Assembly: GCA_900548905.1 (NCBI GenBank) | Contig: URMK01000047.1 | Location: forward strand, 1-54,028 | DNA from: an uncultured Lachnospiraceae bacterium | Lineage (GTDB): Bacteria > Bacillota > Clostridia > Lachnospirales > Lachnospiraceae | Direction of reading: 5' to 3' | DNA length: 54,028 nucleotides | Part shown: positions 17,297 to 25,308 of the stretch, one piece after another | Numbering within the stretch: position 1 is the stretch's first letter | How the letters are laid out: every line of letters begins with the position of its first letter | The notes under the pieces: model-generated | What the model saw: the letters and a program-made list of their open reading frames with translations, nothing else | Database searches by the model: none | Told to the model about the DNA's origin: nothing | Position numbers and translations under genes: made by a program

Positions 17297-17332
17297 ACAG
17301 CCGGATGCCGCCCGCTGCAGACATCCGGCTGT
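17297..17332 (-). terminator. Intercistronic hairpin, binding protein/permease
   Basis: ACAGCCGGATG (17297-17307) pairs perfectly with CATCCGGCTGT (17322-17332). There is no T-run. It sits between the binding-protein stop and the permease start, a position where such hairpins commonly raise binding-protein level relative to permease. Confidence 0.65.
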
Positions 17333-17347
17333 CCTTACTATTCCTTA

Positions 17348-19069
17348 TCAGCCCTGCTTCTTTATAATCTCGGTAGCTTCCTGCATAATCTGATCCCCGC
17401 CCAGAGATTTCCACTGGGAAACGAATTCGTCAAAATAATCCAAATCCTTTTCTCCTGTAATAATAGCAAGCAACGCTTCATTTTCCAGCTTTTCCAGAGA
17501 AGTCCATCTCGCTGTCATGGAATCCGTCATGGCAAAGAATACACAATTTTCCGCCACTCTGACATTCTCCATACTTGCCACTTCATACCCGCCAGTACGC
17601 GCCATATAGCCGGACCACTGGTCCCTGTTTGCCACTGGATCCTCTTTATATTTCAGCCTGGCCTCATATACCGGTACCATAACGTCACTGAGTATGCCGG
17701 GATCCTTTTTTTCTTCCGCTTCATTCAAAGCCGCATATTCCTTCGGCATATAATCCTGCTCGGAAAACTGGAGGTTAAGCGGAATAATGGTCTTTCCGTC
17801 GGCCGGGGTTCCCCTGTAGGGATAAGCGTAGCCTTCCGGCAAATCCTTTACAGGCTGAAGCCACTCGCTCAGCTGACTTTGCAGCTTCATCAGAGCTTCC
17901 GGATGAGGGAAATCCTTTCTTACCACCGCCCAGTATGTATGGATTTCCTGCTGGTAGGTTTTAAACTCTCCGTTCTGATCAAGGGGACATAAATAAGGCT
18001 GCCAGTCCGCATCCGGATCATTATTTATACTGTCCTGCAATGTATAGGCCGCCCACCATGGCCCGAAAATAATACCGCATTTTCCTGCTGCCAGAGGGGC
18101 GTTGATGTCGTTGGGGTTCCTTACCGCAAATTCTTCATCAATCAGCTTATCCGCATACATCTGGCGGAGCGTTGCAAGCGCTTCCTTTGTTTCCGGGGCA
18201 ATCGTTCCATACGTCACATTCCCGCTTTCATCGGTAAGCCACTGCCGGGGATAAGAGCCATAATAGCCAAAAACAGGATCCATTGTGTGATTGGAGTTAT
18301 ACAGTCCTCCCACCCGCTGGTCGCAGAGAAGGCCGATGGTATCCTTCTGACCGTTTCCGTCAGGATCCTCTTCCACAAACGCCTTTGCCACTGCCTGCAG
18401 TTCTTCCAGCGAACCGGGTTCCTCCAGCCCCAGCTTATCAAGCCAGTCCTTCCTGATCCAGGTAAAAGCGTAGGAATAACCGGGAACATAATTGGAAATA
18501 GCTTTCAGCTTTCCGTCGAACGTACACGTATCAAATTTCCGATCCCCATACGTATCCAGAACCGCCTTATTATAAGGGCTCATGCCTATTTCGTAGGCAG
18601 AATCCAAATCCGCCACCAAATCAGATTCCACAAGCTGGGATAACAGAACCTGGTTGGGTACCATCATAATATCCGGCATCTGGCCCGAGGTGATCGCAAG
18701 ACTGACCTTCTGGGAAAGCGCCGCCTCATCTACCGCCATCCATTCTACCTTTACATCCATATTCCAGCGTTCTTTGTAAAGGCGGGTGAATTCATTATCC
18801 TCCAGCGTATCCCCTTCCGGCAGATTCATATCCTGCGGATTTCCCAGCCCGCCAATGGTAACCGTCAGTGTTTCCTTATAGGGATCATCCCACTCTTCCG
18901 GAACCGGAATTCCGTCGGAAGGCAGGTTTTCCGCCCCTGTACTGTCTGAACTGCTCCCGCTTTGTGTTCCTCCGCTTTGTGTTCCTCCGGTTTGTGCTTC
19001 CTGTCCGCATCCCGCTATGGAGACTACCATAGACAAGGTAAGCAGCACCGCCGCTATTTTCTTTTTCAT
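17348..19069 (-). CDS. Sugar-binding lipoprotein, LplA-like
   Basis: 573-residue extracellular solute-binding protein. The signal peptide ends in lipobox IAGC, then a Gly/Ser/Thr-rich linker (SGGTQSGGTQSGSSSD). The body has the large LplA-like fold (YKERWNMDVKVEWM, DIMMVPNQ, GIIFGPWWAAY). AGGAGG precedes the ATG. It should capture arabinoxylan-type oligosaccharides and deliver them to the two permeases downstream, and may also present ligand to YesM. A short direct duplication in the linker (GGTQS twice) is visible. Confidence 0.93.
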   Translation of the reverse strand: MKKKIAAVLLTLSMVVSIAGCGQEAQTGGTQSGGTQSGSSSDSTGAENLPSDGIPVPEEWDDPYKETLTVTIGGLGNPQDMNLPEGDTLEDNEFTRLYKERWNMDVKVEWMAVDEAALSQKVSLAITSGQMPDIMMVPNQVLLSQLVESDLVADLDSAYEIGMSPYNKAVLDTYGDRKFDTCTFDGKLKAISNYVPGYSYAFTWIRKDWLDKLGLEEPGSLEELQAVAKAFVEEDPDGNGQKDTIGLLCDQRVGGLYNSNHTMDPVFGYYGSYPRQWLTDESGNVTYGTIAPETKEALATLRQMYADKLIDEEFAVRNPNDINAPLAAGKCGIIFGPWWAAYTLQDSINNDPDADWQPYLCPLDQNGEFKTYQQEIHTYWAVVRKDFPHPEALMKLQSQLSEWLQPVKDLPEGYAYPYRGTPADGKTIIPLNLQFSEQDYMPKEYAALNEAEEKKDPGILSDVMVPVYEARLKYKEDPVANRDQWSGYMARTGGYEVASMENVRVAENCVFFAMTDSMTARWTSLEKLENEALLAIITGEKDLDYFDEFVSQWKSLGGDQIMQEATEIIKKQG

Positions 19070-19118
19070 CGCATATCCTCCTGCTTTTACTCATGAGCTC
19101 CCGGGCAGCTCCTGTAAC

Positions 19119-19141
19119 ATAATACTAATGGTTCGAAACCA
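19119..19141 (-). promoter_or_regulatory. Candidate internal promoter with dyad
   Basis: Minus-strand -10 TATTAT at 19119-19124, with dyad TGGTT-N3-AACCA (19129-19141) where the spacer would be and no good -35. It lies in the 111-base gap between GH51 and the binding protein, so the transporter genes may be expressed separately and be regulator dependent. Confidence 0.4.
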
Positions 19142-19180
19142 CTCCAACAAGATTAGGTTTTTTCGATTTCTTTTTCTTTT

Positions 19181-20692
19181 TTATGCTTTTGTTCCCTTTA
19201 TCTTTTTTTCGTCCAGTATAATTTCCGCTACCGCACATGCCGGCAGGGTAAAACGTATTCCTCCATCCGTTATCTTGATATCCCGGAGCATTTCGGGCTT
19301 TACCTTTTCCGGACAGTCAAATGTATTGTGCGCCGCCATGTCTCCCTGCAGAAGCCTGCCCTGTGTAGTCTCCGTGGTGTAACCCAGAAGATAGCAGTCG
19401 ATTTCCTCCGATCGGCAGGGGGACAGGTTGCTTATTGTCAGATGAAGCACACCGTCCTTTATGGAAGCGGTATGGGACAGGGAGGGTATGCGGCTCTCTG
19501 CGTCCCCTATCTCATCTGTCTCCAGCCAACTGCCAAGAAGGGCGGCATCCTGATGTCCCTTATACAAATCAAACGTATAATAGGTAGGTGTAAGTACCAT
19601 ATTCTTTCCTTCCGTGAGAATGATTGCGTGGATTACATTGACCATCTGGGCAAGATTGGCCATTTTCACACGATCCGAATGTCTGTTGAATATATCCAGC
19701 GTAACTGCAGCCAACAGGGCATCCCTGATGGTCCCCTGCTGATATAAAAAAGCAGGATGGGTTCCTTCTTCGACTTCATACCAGGCTCCCCATTCATCCA
19801 CCACCAGTCCTACTTCATGGGCCGGATCGTATCTGCTCATAATCTCACAATGCTTCTCAATCAGTTCCTCCATACGCAGGGCACGTACAAATCCCCGGTA
19901 ATAATCCGCCAGTTCAAATTCAGCGGCTCTCTTTTTGTGCTCCCAGGTATTTGGCTGGGTATAATAATGAAGGGAGATACCGTCCATAAGGCGGTGGTTC
20001 CCTTTATACGCCGCGGTCCTCATAACGCCTTCCGTCCACCGGTAATCAGCCACATCGGCACCTCCGGCTATACAGTACAAACGGTTGTCCCCGTAATTCC
20101 GGCAGAAGGTACGGTAACGCCGGAATTCCTGGCCGTACTGCTCCGGCGTCATATTGCCGCCGCATCCCCAGTTTTCATTTCCCACTCCCCAGTACTTTAC
20201 ACGCCAGGCAGCAGGGTGTCCGTTTTGTGCCCGCAGTTCAGACATCGGGGATACCCCGTCAAAGGTCAGGTATTCGATCCAGTCACTCATCTCCTCTACC
20301 GTACCGGATCCCACGTTTCCGCAGATATAAGGCTCGCAGCCAACCTGCTCACATAATTCCATAAATTCATGCGTTCCGAAGGAATTATCTTCCAGTACAT
20401 TGCCCCAGTTTGCATTGACAAGTTTTTTCCGATTTTCCCTGGGACCGACTCCATCTTTCCAATGGTAATAATCTGCAAAGCAGCCTCCCGGCCAGCGCAG
20501 TACAGGAAGACGGATACGACGAAGCGCCTCAGCCACATCGCACCGTATCCCTTTTATGTTCTTTATGTCGGAATCCTCTCCCACATAGATTCCTTCATAA
20601 ATCCCTCTGCCCAGATGCTCCGAAAACTGTCCGTACAGTTCCTTATTGATTTTACTTTTTTTGTCCCATGCATTGATAACAAGCTTTGCCAT
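19181..20692 (-). CDS. abfA: GH51 alpha-L-arabinofuranosidase
   Basis: 503-residue cytoplasmic enzyme of typical GH51 length that removes terminal arabinofuranose from arabinoxylan or arabinan oligosaccharides. Family motifs: LPVLRWPGGCFADYYHW (62-78), acid/base Glu173 in GVGNENWGCGG, and nucleophile Glu300 in VVDEWGAWYE. (TIM barrel followed by a C-terminal beta-sandwich ending near ACAVAEIIL.) No signal peptide. It is the first gene of the minus-strand unit and has its own promoter with an operator-like dyad. Confidence 0.95.
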   Translation of the reverse strand: MAKLVINAWDKKSKINKELYGQFSEHLGRGIYEGIYVGEDSDIKNIKGIRCDVAEALRRIRLPVLRWPGGCFADYYHWKDGVGPRENRKKLVNANWGNVLEDNSFGTHEFMELCEQVGCEPYICGNVGSGTVEEMSDWIEYLTFDGVSPMSELRAQNGHPAAWRVKYWGVGNENWGCGGNMTPEQYGQEFRRYRTFCRNYGDNRLYCIAGGADVADYRWTEGVMRTAAYKGNHRLMDGISLHYYTQPNTWEHKKRAAEFELADYYRGFVRALRMEELIEKHCEIMSRYDPAHEVGLVVDEWGAWYEVEEGTHPAFLYQQGTIRDALLAAVTLDIFNRHSDRVKMANLAQMVNVIHAIILTEGKNMVLTPTYYTFDLYKGHQDAALLGSWLETDEIGDAESRIPSLSHTASIKDGVLHLTISNLSPCRSEEIDCYLLGYTTETTQGRLLQGDMAAHNTFDCPEKVKPEMLRDIKITDGGIRFTLPACAVAEIILDEKKIKGTKA

Positions 20693-20715
20693 ATTTTTTC
20701 CTCCTCATCTCATCA

Positions 20716-20766
20716 GGCTGCATCGTTATGCAACCATATCTTAAAAGGATACGGCCTTGTTTTCAA
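20716..20766 (-). promoter_or_regulatory. GH51 promoter and operator-like dyad
   Basis: Minus-strand -35 TTGAAA (20761-20766), 17-base spacer, -10 TAAGAT (20738-20743). Just downstream lies an imperfect 20-bp dyad, GG-N-TGCAT-N4-ATGCA-N-CC (20716-20735), close to the predicted start site. Confidence 0.6.
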
Positions 20767-20811
20767 TTTTAAATAATTACGTTTTGCCTATCTTTTTTAT
20801 GGAAATTAATA

Positions 20812-20823
20812 GGAACGGTTACG
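20812..20823 (-). repeat. Partial copy of the GTAACCGTTC repeat
   Basis: Minus strand CGTAACCGTTCC, matching the arm of the 5767-5798 element, in the divergent GH51/flavodoxin region. Confidence 0.35.
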
Positions 20824-20853
20824 TATTCTCCGGGAAATCCGGCAAGTGAAGGT

Positions 20854-20906
20854 TTGACATTTCTGCTTACAGCAGTTAGAATTTAGACTAATTACGTATT
20901 ACAGTC
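20854..20906 (+). promoter_or_regulatory. Flavodoxin-gene promoter with dyad
   Basis: TTGACA (20854-20859), 17-base spacer, TAGAAT (20877-20882). The dyad CTGCT-TAC-AGCAG (20863-20875) lies exactly between the hexamers and GACT...AGTC (20886-20906) lies just downstream. A repressor site is likely. Confidence 0.65.
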
Positions 20907-20932
20907 AATTGTTTGGAAGATGCGGGGGAGAA

Positions 20933-21505
20933 ATGGAAAATCCTATGAAAACGTTAATATGGAACGGTTCACCAAGAAAAACGGGGGATACGGTCAACTT
21001 AATACAGAAAGTAATAGAAAATACAAATGGCGAAAGTAAAATCGTCAATGCCTATTTTTGCAATGTATCACCATGCACAGACTGTCGTTTTTGCTGGACA
21101 AACGCGGGATGCTCCATACAGGATGAAATGGTGGAAATATATGATTATATACAAATATGTGACAATATTTTAATAGCATCTCCCATTTATTTTTCTGAAT
21201 TAACAGGAAAAATGCTGGATTTGGGCAGCCGTCTCCAAACCTACTACTGCGCCCGTTTTTTCAGGAAGGAACAACCTGTTGCCAAACCCAAAAAAGGGGC
21301 TGTAATCCTGACAGGCGGCGGAGACGGGCATATGAGTAAAGCTTATGAAACAGCCTGCACACTTTTACATCATATGAACTGCTATGATATTTATCCTGCT
21401 GTCTGCAGCCACAATACAAATATCCGGCCTGCCGCTGAAGATGACGGCGCAATGAACGGGATAAAGGAAATCGTCAGGTTCTTTAACGATTCCGATACAG
21501 AGTAA
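20933..21505 (+). CDS. Flavodoxin-fold NAD(P)H-dependent oxidoreductase
   Basis: 190-residue FMN reductase-type protein. The FMN phosphate loop NGSPRKTGDT is at about 10-19 and a Cys-rich segment CTDCRFCWTNAGC follows, as in iron-sulfur flavoprotein-like and quinone-reductase-like members. The start is uncertain: ATG 20933 has GGGGAG very close, while ATG 20945 is 12 bases further. Base composition is richer in A/T than the flanking genes, which could point to separate origin. It has its own promoter with an internal dyad, so it may be induced by redox or electrophile stress (inference). Confidence 0.82.
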   Translation: MENPMKTLIWNGSPRKTGDTVNLIQKVIENTNGESKIVNAYFCNVSPCTDCRFCWTNAGCSIQDEMVEIYDYIQICDNILIASPIYFSELTGKMLDLGSRLQTYYCARFFRKEQPVAKPKKGAVILTGGGDGHMSKAYETACTLLHHMNCYDIYPAVCSHNTNIRPAAEDDGAMNGIKEIVRFFNDSDTE

Positions 21506-21522
21506 AGACAGTATGTTTTCCC

Positions 21523-22896
21523 TTATTGCCCCTGCACCGTTTTCTCCCCTGCGGCAAGCTCTTTTATCTTTTTCCACCGCTTGGAGAAAAAATAACTGAG
21601 CATACACAGCATACCGAAGGCAAAGCTTATCGGCAGGCAGGCCATGACATAGCCGCCGTCGATAAAATAAGCAATCAGATAACCTACCGGAATCCGAACG
21701 GCCCAGAGCATCAAAAGATTAACAATCGTAGGGAACCGCACCTCTCCCATTCCGTTGACAAATGAAATAATACCGTTAAAAACGGCAAACGTCCACGTAA
21801 AGGGCAGCACGATACGGATATAACGCACCGCAATTTCCAGCACCTCAGGATCCCTGGTAAACAGACTTAACAAAGGCCTGCAGAAAATCGTCACCAGCAG
21901 TCCGGCAATACAGGTAATCAGCCCGGAGAACAGCGGGATCTGCAGCCCTCCTTTTTTCAGATATGTATAGTTCTCAGCCCCCAGATTCTGGCCGGAAAAG
22001 GTGGTGGCAGCCGAGGACAGGGAGGTTATCGCCACATTGGCGATTCCGGTAACCTTGCCGCTCACCGCACAGGCAGCTATGAACACGGACCCCTGCATAT
22101 TGATCAGAGACTGCATCAGGATATGTCCCACGGAATAGATAGAGCCGTTCAGCCCCAAGGGAAGTCCTATTTTTACAATCGCGGAAAGCATCACCTTATT
22201 CAGACGGCGCGGGAGCAGGGTAAAACCAAGTTCCGGATATTGTCTGCAGATGTAGGCCACGCTGAACAGCCAGGAGCAATACATAGCCAGCATCGTAGCC
22301 AGGGCCGCCCCTGCCACATCCATGCCGAGCACCGCAACAAACAGCAGATCCAAAGCGATATTCACAAAACAGGAAACAAGCAGAAACAGCAGGGACGCTT
22401 TGCTGTCTCCCATCCCGCGCAGAATGCCCGCATTCATATTATATCCCATGTTTCCCAGGGTTCCTATGAAAATAATACGGATGTAATCATTGGCAAGCTT
22501 CCAGGTATCCGCCGGAACCTGCATGAATTTAAGCACCAGAGGCCCTGCAAACTGTCCGAGGACGGCCAACGGAATGGCACATATGTATAAAAAGGATATG
22601 GCGGTGGCAACAATCTCCCTCTGGCTTTTCCGGTCTCCTCTGCCGGAAAACTGTGACACCAGTATGGATACACCGGTACCCAGACCCAGGAATATACACA
22701 GCAGCATTTCCACCGGCTGGCTGCTGGTACCCACCGCAGCCAGGGATACGGAACCGCAGTAATTACCGATTACCAGCGTATCAACCGTACCGTAAAGCTG
22801 CTGCAGTACATTCCCTGCGCAAATAGGCAAGGCGAATATCAGCACCTTTTTCATAATGGAGCCTTGCGTCATATCAATTTTTTTTGCGGCTTTCAT
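21523..22896 (-). CDS. MATE-family multidrug exporter
   Basis: 457-residue membrane transporter with about 12 helices in two homologous halves, e.g. GSIMKKVLIFALPICAGNVLQQLYGTVDTLVIG at the N-terminus (quoted in part: PICAGNVLQQLYGTVDTLVI) and MGDSKASLLFLLVSCFVNIALD mid-protein (MGDSKASLLFLLVSC). MATE proteins extrude drugs or metabolites by Na+ or H+ antiport. Transcribed divergently from a double-HTH GntR regulator that probably controls it. Confidence 0.92.
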   Translation of the reverse strand: MKAAKKIDMTQGSIMKKVLIFALPICAGNVLQQLYGTVDTLVIGNYCGSVSLAAVGTSSQPVEMLLCIFLGLGTGVSILVSQFSGRGDRKSQREIVATAISFLYICAIPLAVLGQFAGPLVLKFMQVPADTWKLANDYIRIIFIGTLGNMGYNMNAGILRGMGDSKASLLFLLVSCFVNIALDLLFVAVLGMDVAGAALATMLAMYCSWLFSVAYICRQYPELGFTLLPRRLNKVMLSAIVKIGLPLGLNGSIYSVGHILMQSLINMQGSVFIAACAVSGKVTGIANVAITSLSSAATTFSGQNLGAENYTYLKKGGLQIPLFSGLITCIAGLLVTIFCRPLLSLFTRDPEVLEIAVRYIRIVLPFTWTFAVFNGIISFVNGMGEVRFPTIVNLLMLWAVRIPVGYLIAYFIDGGYVMACLPISFAFGMLCMLSYFFSKRWKKIKELAAGEKTVQGQ

Positions 22897-22953
22897 AGAG
22901 CCTTATCCCCCCGGAACATCTTGTTTTATTTTTTGTTAATCATAATTTAGATC

Positions 22954-22962
22954 ATTATAGCA
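22954..22962 (-). promoter_or_regulatory. MATE extended -10 promoter
   Basis: Minus strand TG-C-TATAAT (hexamer 22954-22959). No good -35 is visible; extended -10 promoters do not require one. Confidence 0.55.
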
Positions 22963-23010
22963 CAGACCTCCGGCTTATGATATCCTTTTTTCCAGTTCTC
23001 CCCTTTCCGG

Positions 23011-23054
23011 AACGGTTGTCCGGTATTGAAACGGTTTGATGCTTTTGCTATACT
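23011..23054 (+). promoter_or_regulatory. GntR-gene promoter with direct repeats
   Basis: TTGAAA (23026-23031), 17-base spacer, TATACT (23049-23054). AACGGTT occurs at 23011-23017 and again at 23030-23036, 19 bases apart, straddling the -35. This is a candidate autoregulatory operator. Confidence 0.6.
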
Positions 23055-23079
23055 ATTTGGCAAATAGGAGGAAAATACC

Positions 23080-24555
23080 ATGGAAAGTAAGGAGACTCGT
23101 TTTTCTTATGTATATCATGATTTAAGAGGCCGGATTGAAAGCGGCCAGCTGCAGCCCGGAAAGAATCTTCCTTCCGGCAGGCAGCTCTGCAAGGATTATC
23201 AGGTGAGCATCCGCACGATAAACGACGTCCTTGCCGCCCTGAAAAGGGAAGGTTTTATTACGGTCGAGCCAAGGAAAGCACCGGTGGTCTGCCGGCGTGG
23301 AGGCATTGATTCTTCTTCCATGGTACTTTCCGTGTTGGGAAAAAAAGAGGAAATCCTGCAGATCTACCGCACAATGACGCTGCTTCTTCCCCCTTTACTC
23401 ACGTTTGCCTCCCAGGGCTGCCCGCTGGAGGATATGCCCCATTACAGGCAGGCGATGAAAGTGGATCAACGGAAACTGGCGGCGGGAGGCTGGAGACCGG
23501 TATCCGGCCTGATCAAGGACGTGCTCGGCAGCGGCGGAAACTGGCTTTTCAGCGATGTTTTTTCCGCGTTTATACGTTATAACCACACCAGCTTTTTTGC
23601 GGAGGAGCAGGAAACCTTTACCGGCCTTTCCCCGGAACAGGACTCGCCCGAAATCACCCCGCTGCTGCAACTGCTGCACACCCGTGACACCGGCCGGATC
23701 TATCTGGGCTATACCTCTCTCTATCAACATATGGAAGTGAAAATAGCAGACTGTATGGGGCATCTGGAGGCTTCTTTTCCCGGCTGTCCGCAGCAAAAGG
23801 AAATGGCTTTTTCCTGGAACCCATGGCGGGGAAACGACCATTTCTATACCCGCATTGTCCGTGATTTGGTTGATAAAATCGGTACCGGCTTTTATCCTCC
23901 GGATACGTATCTCCCCCATGAAGCACAGCTGGCAAAGGAATACCGGGTATCCGTTTTCACCATTCGCAAGGCCCTTGCCGAAACCGCCCGCCTGGGCTTT
24001 ACCAAAACCTATAATATAAAAGGCACTGTGGCCCTGATTCCCGACGATACCATTGTCTTCCGTTCCCTGCAAAACCAGACCAGCAAAAGGGATACTCTCA
24101 CCTATCTTTATGCCCTGCAGTTCCTTTCCCTGGCTATCCGCCCTGCCGCGATGCTGGCGGCTGTGCACCTTACGCCGGAAGACCTGTCCTCCCTGGCGCT
24201 TGCTTTTGATAAACCGCAGACGATCCCGCTGGAAGATATTTACCAGTGCCTGCTTGCGCACATTCCTCTTGCACCCTTTTGCCTGCTCATGGAAGAACTG
24301 GGAAAGCTGGCCCAATGGGGCTATTATTTTGCGTTTTACCGGAATAACAGCACCAATACCAACCTTCTTAACCAGAAGACACTGGAAGCTTTCCGCAGTC
24401 TCCGGGCGGGTGATACACAGGACTTTGCAGACAGGCTTTCCGAATGCTATGGACTCATCCTTTGTGCGGTGCGCCAATTTGTTACGGATAAATACCACCT
24501 TTATGAAGCGCAGGACATCCGTACACCGGATTTGCGTTTTCCCCCGTCTGCCTGA
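23080..24555 (+). CDS. GntR regulator with two HTH-effector units
   Basis: 491-residue protein with two GntR winged-helix domains in one chain. The first is at about 1-70 (ESGQLQPGKNLPSGRQL, then VSIRTINDVLAALKREGFI). The second is at about 255-322 (GFYPPDTYLPHEAQLAKEY, then VSVFTIRKALAETARLGF). Each is followed by a helical effector-like region of about 180 residues, so the protein looks like a head-to-tail duplication, a single-chain pseudo-dimer. Normal GntR proteins have one HTH and dimerise. AGGAGG precedes the ATG. Divergent from the MATE gene, its likely target. Confidence 0.85.
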   Translation: MESKETRFSYVYHDLRGRIESGQLQPGKNLPSGRQLCKDYQVSIRTINDVLAALKREGFITVEPRKAPVVCRRGGIDSSSMVLSVLGKKEEILQIYRTMTLLLPPLLTFASQGCPLEDMPHYRQAMKVDQRKLAAGGWRPVSGLIKDVLGSGGNWLFSDVFSAFIRYNHTSFFAEEQETFTGLSPEQDSPEITPLLQLLHTRDTGRIYLGYTSLYQHMEVKIADCMGHLEASFPGCPQQKEMAFSWNPWRGNDHFYTRIVRDLVDKIGTGFYPPDTYLPHEAQLAKEYRVSVFTIRKALAETARLGFTKTYNIKGTVALIPDDTIVFRSLQNQTSKRDTLTYLYALQFLSLAIRPAAMLAAVHLTPEDLSSLALAFDKPQTIPLEDIYQCLLAHIPLAPFCLLMEELGKLAQWGYYFAFYRNNSTNTNLLNQKTLEAFRSLRAGDTQDFADRLSECYGLILCAVRQFVTDKYHLYEAQDIRTPDLRFPPSA

Positions 24556-24591
24556 AGCCGCAGCGTCCCTTATCAATACCGGAGGATTCGT

Positions 24592-25119
24592 TTACCGGCT
24601 GTAAATCATTTCCACCATGCCGCTATAGCTTTTGGACGAAATCAGCTTCAGTATTTCTTCTCTTCCGCTTCCGTCAAACAGCGGAATGCCTTTTCCCAGG
24701 AGGCGGGGAATCACAGTGATATGGTAAATATCGATGCACCTGTGTTCCATACACTGCTTCACTACATCCGCCCCGCCGCAGATCCAGATATCCTTCCCGT
24801 CCGAGGCCGTCAGCTCCCCGAGCAGCGAATCTATCTTCTCATTCACAAACCGGATGCCTTTTCGGTCAGGCTCCGGGCTATGCGTCAGGACGCAGACGTC
24901 CTTCCCTTCATAAGGCCATTTCCCGGGGGACAATTCCGCAGCTATCTGACGGTAGGTCCGGTATCCCATCAGGATAGTATCAACCGTTTCCAGAAATGCC
25001 GAATAACCTGCGTTCTCACTGATGTCCGGGCTTTCTTCCGTCAGCCAGTCAACGCTGCCGTCTTCTTTGGCGATATAGCCATCCAGGCTTGTTGCTATAT
25101 ACAAAATCACTTTTCTCAC
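24592..25119 (-). CDS. DHFR-like (RibD C-terminal) reductase
   Basis: 175-residue member of the dihydrofolate-reductase-like/RibD_C family. Characteristic segments: VILYIATSLDGYIAKEDGS near the N-terminus, TILMGYRTYRQI, DIWICGGADVVKQC and the C-terminal GKGIPLFDGSG. These proteins bind NADPH; most stand-alone members have no known substrate. The GTG start at 25119 is chosen because AAAAGGAG lies nine bases upstream. Standing alone on the minus strand between the GntR gene and the SOS polymerase. Confidence 0.82.
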   Translation of the reverse strand: MRKVILYIATSLDGYIAKEDGSVDWLTEESPDISENAGYSAFLETVDTILMGYRTYRQIAAELSPGKWPYEGKDVCVLTHSPEPDRKGIRFVNEKIDSLLGELTASDGKDIWICGGADVVKQCMEHRCIDIYHITVIPRLLGKGIPLFDGSGREEILKLISSKSYSGMVEMIYSR

Positions 25120-25246
25120 AGCTGTATGCTCCTTTTCTTTTCTCTGTATCATTCATCCTTTCCCGATTTCCGTATCTCCATGCATAAATAGCAGACAACA
25201 GGATACCTTGATAAAAGGGGCATGACCGTTTTTCCTCTTTCTTTCA

Positions 25247-25275
25247 TTTACCAGGAACATTTGTTCTGTTATAAT
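25247..25275 (+). promoter_or_regulatory. SOS promoter with LexA box
   Basis: GAACATTTGTTC (25255-25266) fits the Gram-positive LexA/DinR operator GAAC-N4-GTTC. It lies between a weak -35 TTTACC (25247-25252) and a perfect -10 TATAAT (25270-25275) with 17-base spacing. LexA bound here would block RNA polymerase, giving DNA-damage induction of the polymerase/YolD operon. Confidence 0.85.
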
Positions 25276-25308
25276 AAGAAGAACAGAATGCGGATCAGGA
25301 GGTGCACG

